DNA of 5,194 bases from an uncultured Eubacteriales bacterium (GTDB lineage: Bacteria; Bacillota; Clostridia; Oscillospirales; CAG-272). The notes below the pieces were generated by a model. The model searched no databases and was not told where the DNA came from. It saw nothing but the letters and a program-made list of their open reading frames with translations. Shown here in pieces: positions 5,191-5,194 of the stretch. Numbering within the stretch: the first letter of the stretch is position 1; every line of letters starts with the position of its first letter. The DNA is taken from the NCBI GenBank assembly GCA_900552255.1, contig URZF01000114.1:1-5194 (forward strand), in the 5' to 3' direction. The translations under genes were made by a program, and so were the position numbers.

Positions 5191-5194
5191 ATCG

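Overview
The window looks like part of a chromosome from a low-to-moderate G+C Firmicute of the class Clostridia. The evidence is a Soj/Spo0J-type ParA-ParB pair preceded by a Noc-like ParB paralogue, strong AGGAGG-type ribosome binding sites, a Gram-positive lipoprotein of the PrsA/SurA type, and a small protein resembling the clostridial CD1247 family. This gene order is normally found close to the replication origin. No DnaA-box cluster, rRNA, tRNA, insertion sequence or CRISPR array was seen.

Left part (1-2760, all + strand): a diverged ParB/Noc-family gene (30-848) is followed by about 300 bases of noncoding DNA dense in signals. In order these are a perfect parS-like palindrome (857-872), a degenerate copy (887-902), a small hairpin (907-930), a 14-bp-stem terminator (961-992), a second parS-like site inside a 32-bp inverted repeat that abuts the terminator (992-1023), and a near-consensus extended -10 promoter (1058-1086). 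That promoter should drive parA (1153-1920) and parB (1937-2758), which lie 16 bases apart. Together these make a complete parABS segregation module: ParB loads at parS, slides as a CTP-dependent clamp and stimulates the ParA ATPase. The sites are TGTTCCACGTGGAAC(A/G), a variant of the Bacillus parS TGTTTCACGTGAAACA. The upstream paralogue keeps the ParB fold but has lost much of the CTP-binding signature.

Middle (2760-3375): after an AT-rich hairpin and a possible promoter comes a 158-residue protein of unknown function with two predicted membrane segments. It ends at a 15-bp bidirectional terminator shared with the convergent gene on the other side.

Right part (3375-5194, all - strand): a CD1247-like protein with an extreme Cys/Asp-rich region and a zinc ribbon (4622-5077) is transcribed toward a PrsA/SurA-like foldase lipoprotein (3400-4539). 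A terminator hairpin lies between the two. The foldase has a lipobox but lacks the histidines expected in an active parvulin domain, so it may act as a chaperone only. All functional statements rest on reading motifs by eye; no database search was possible.
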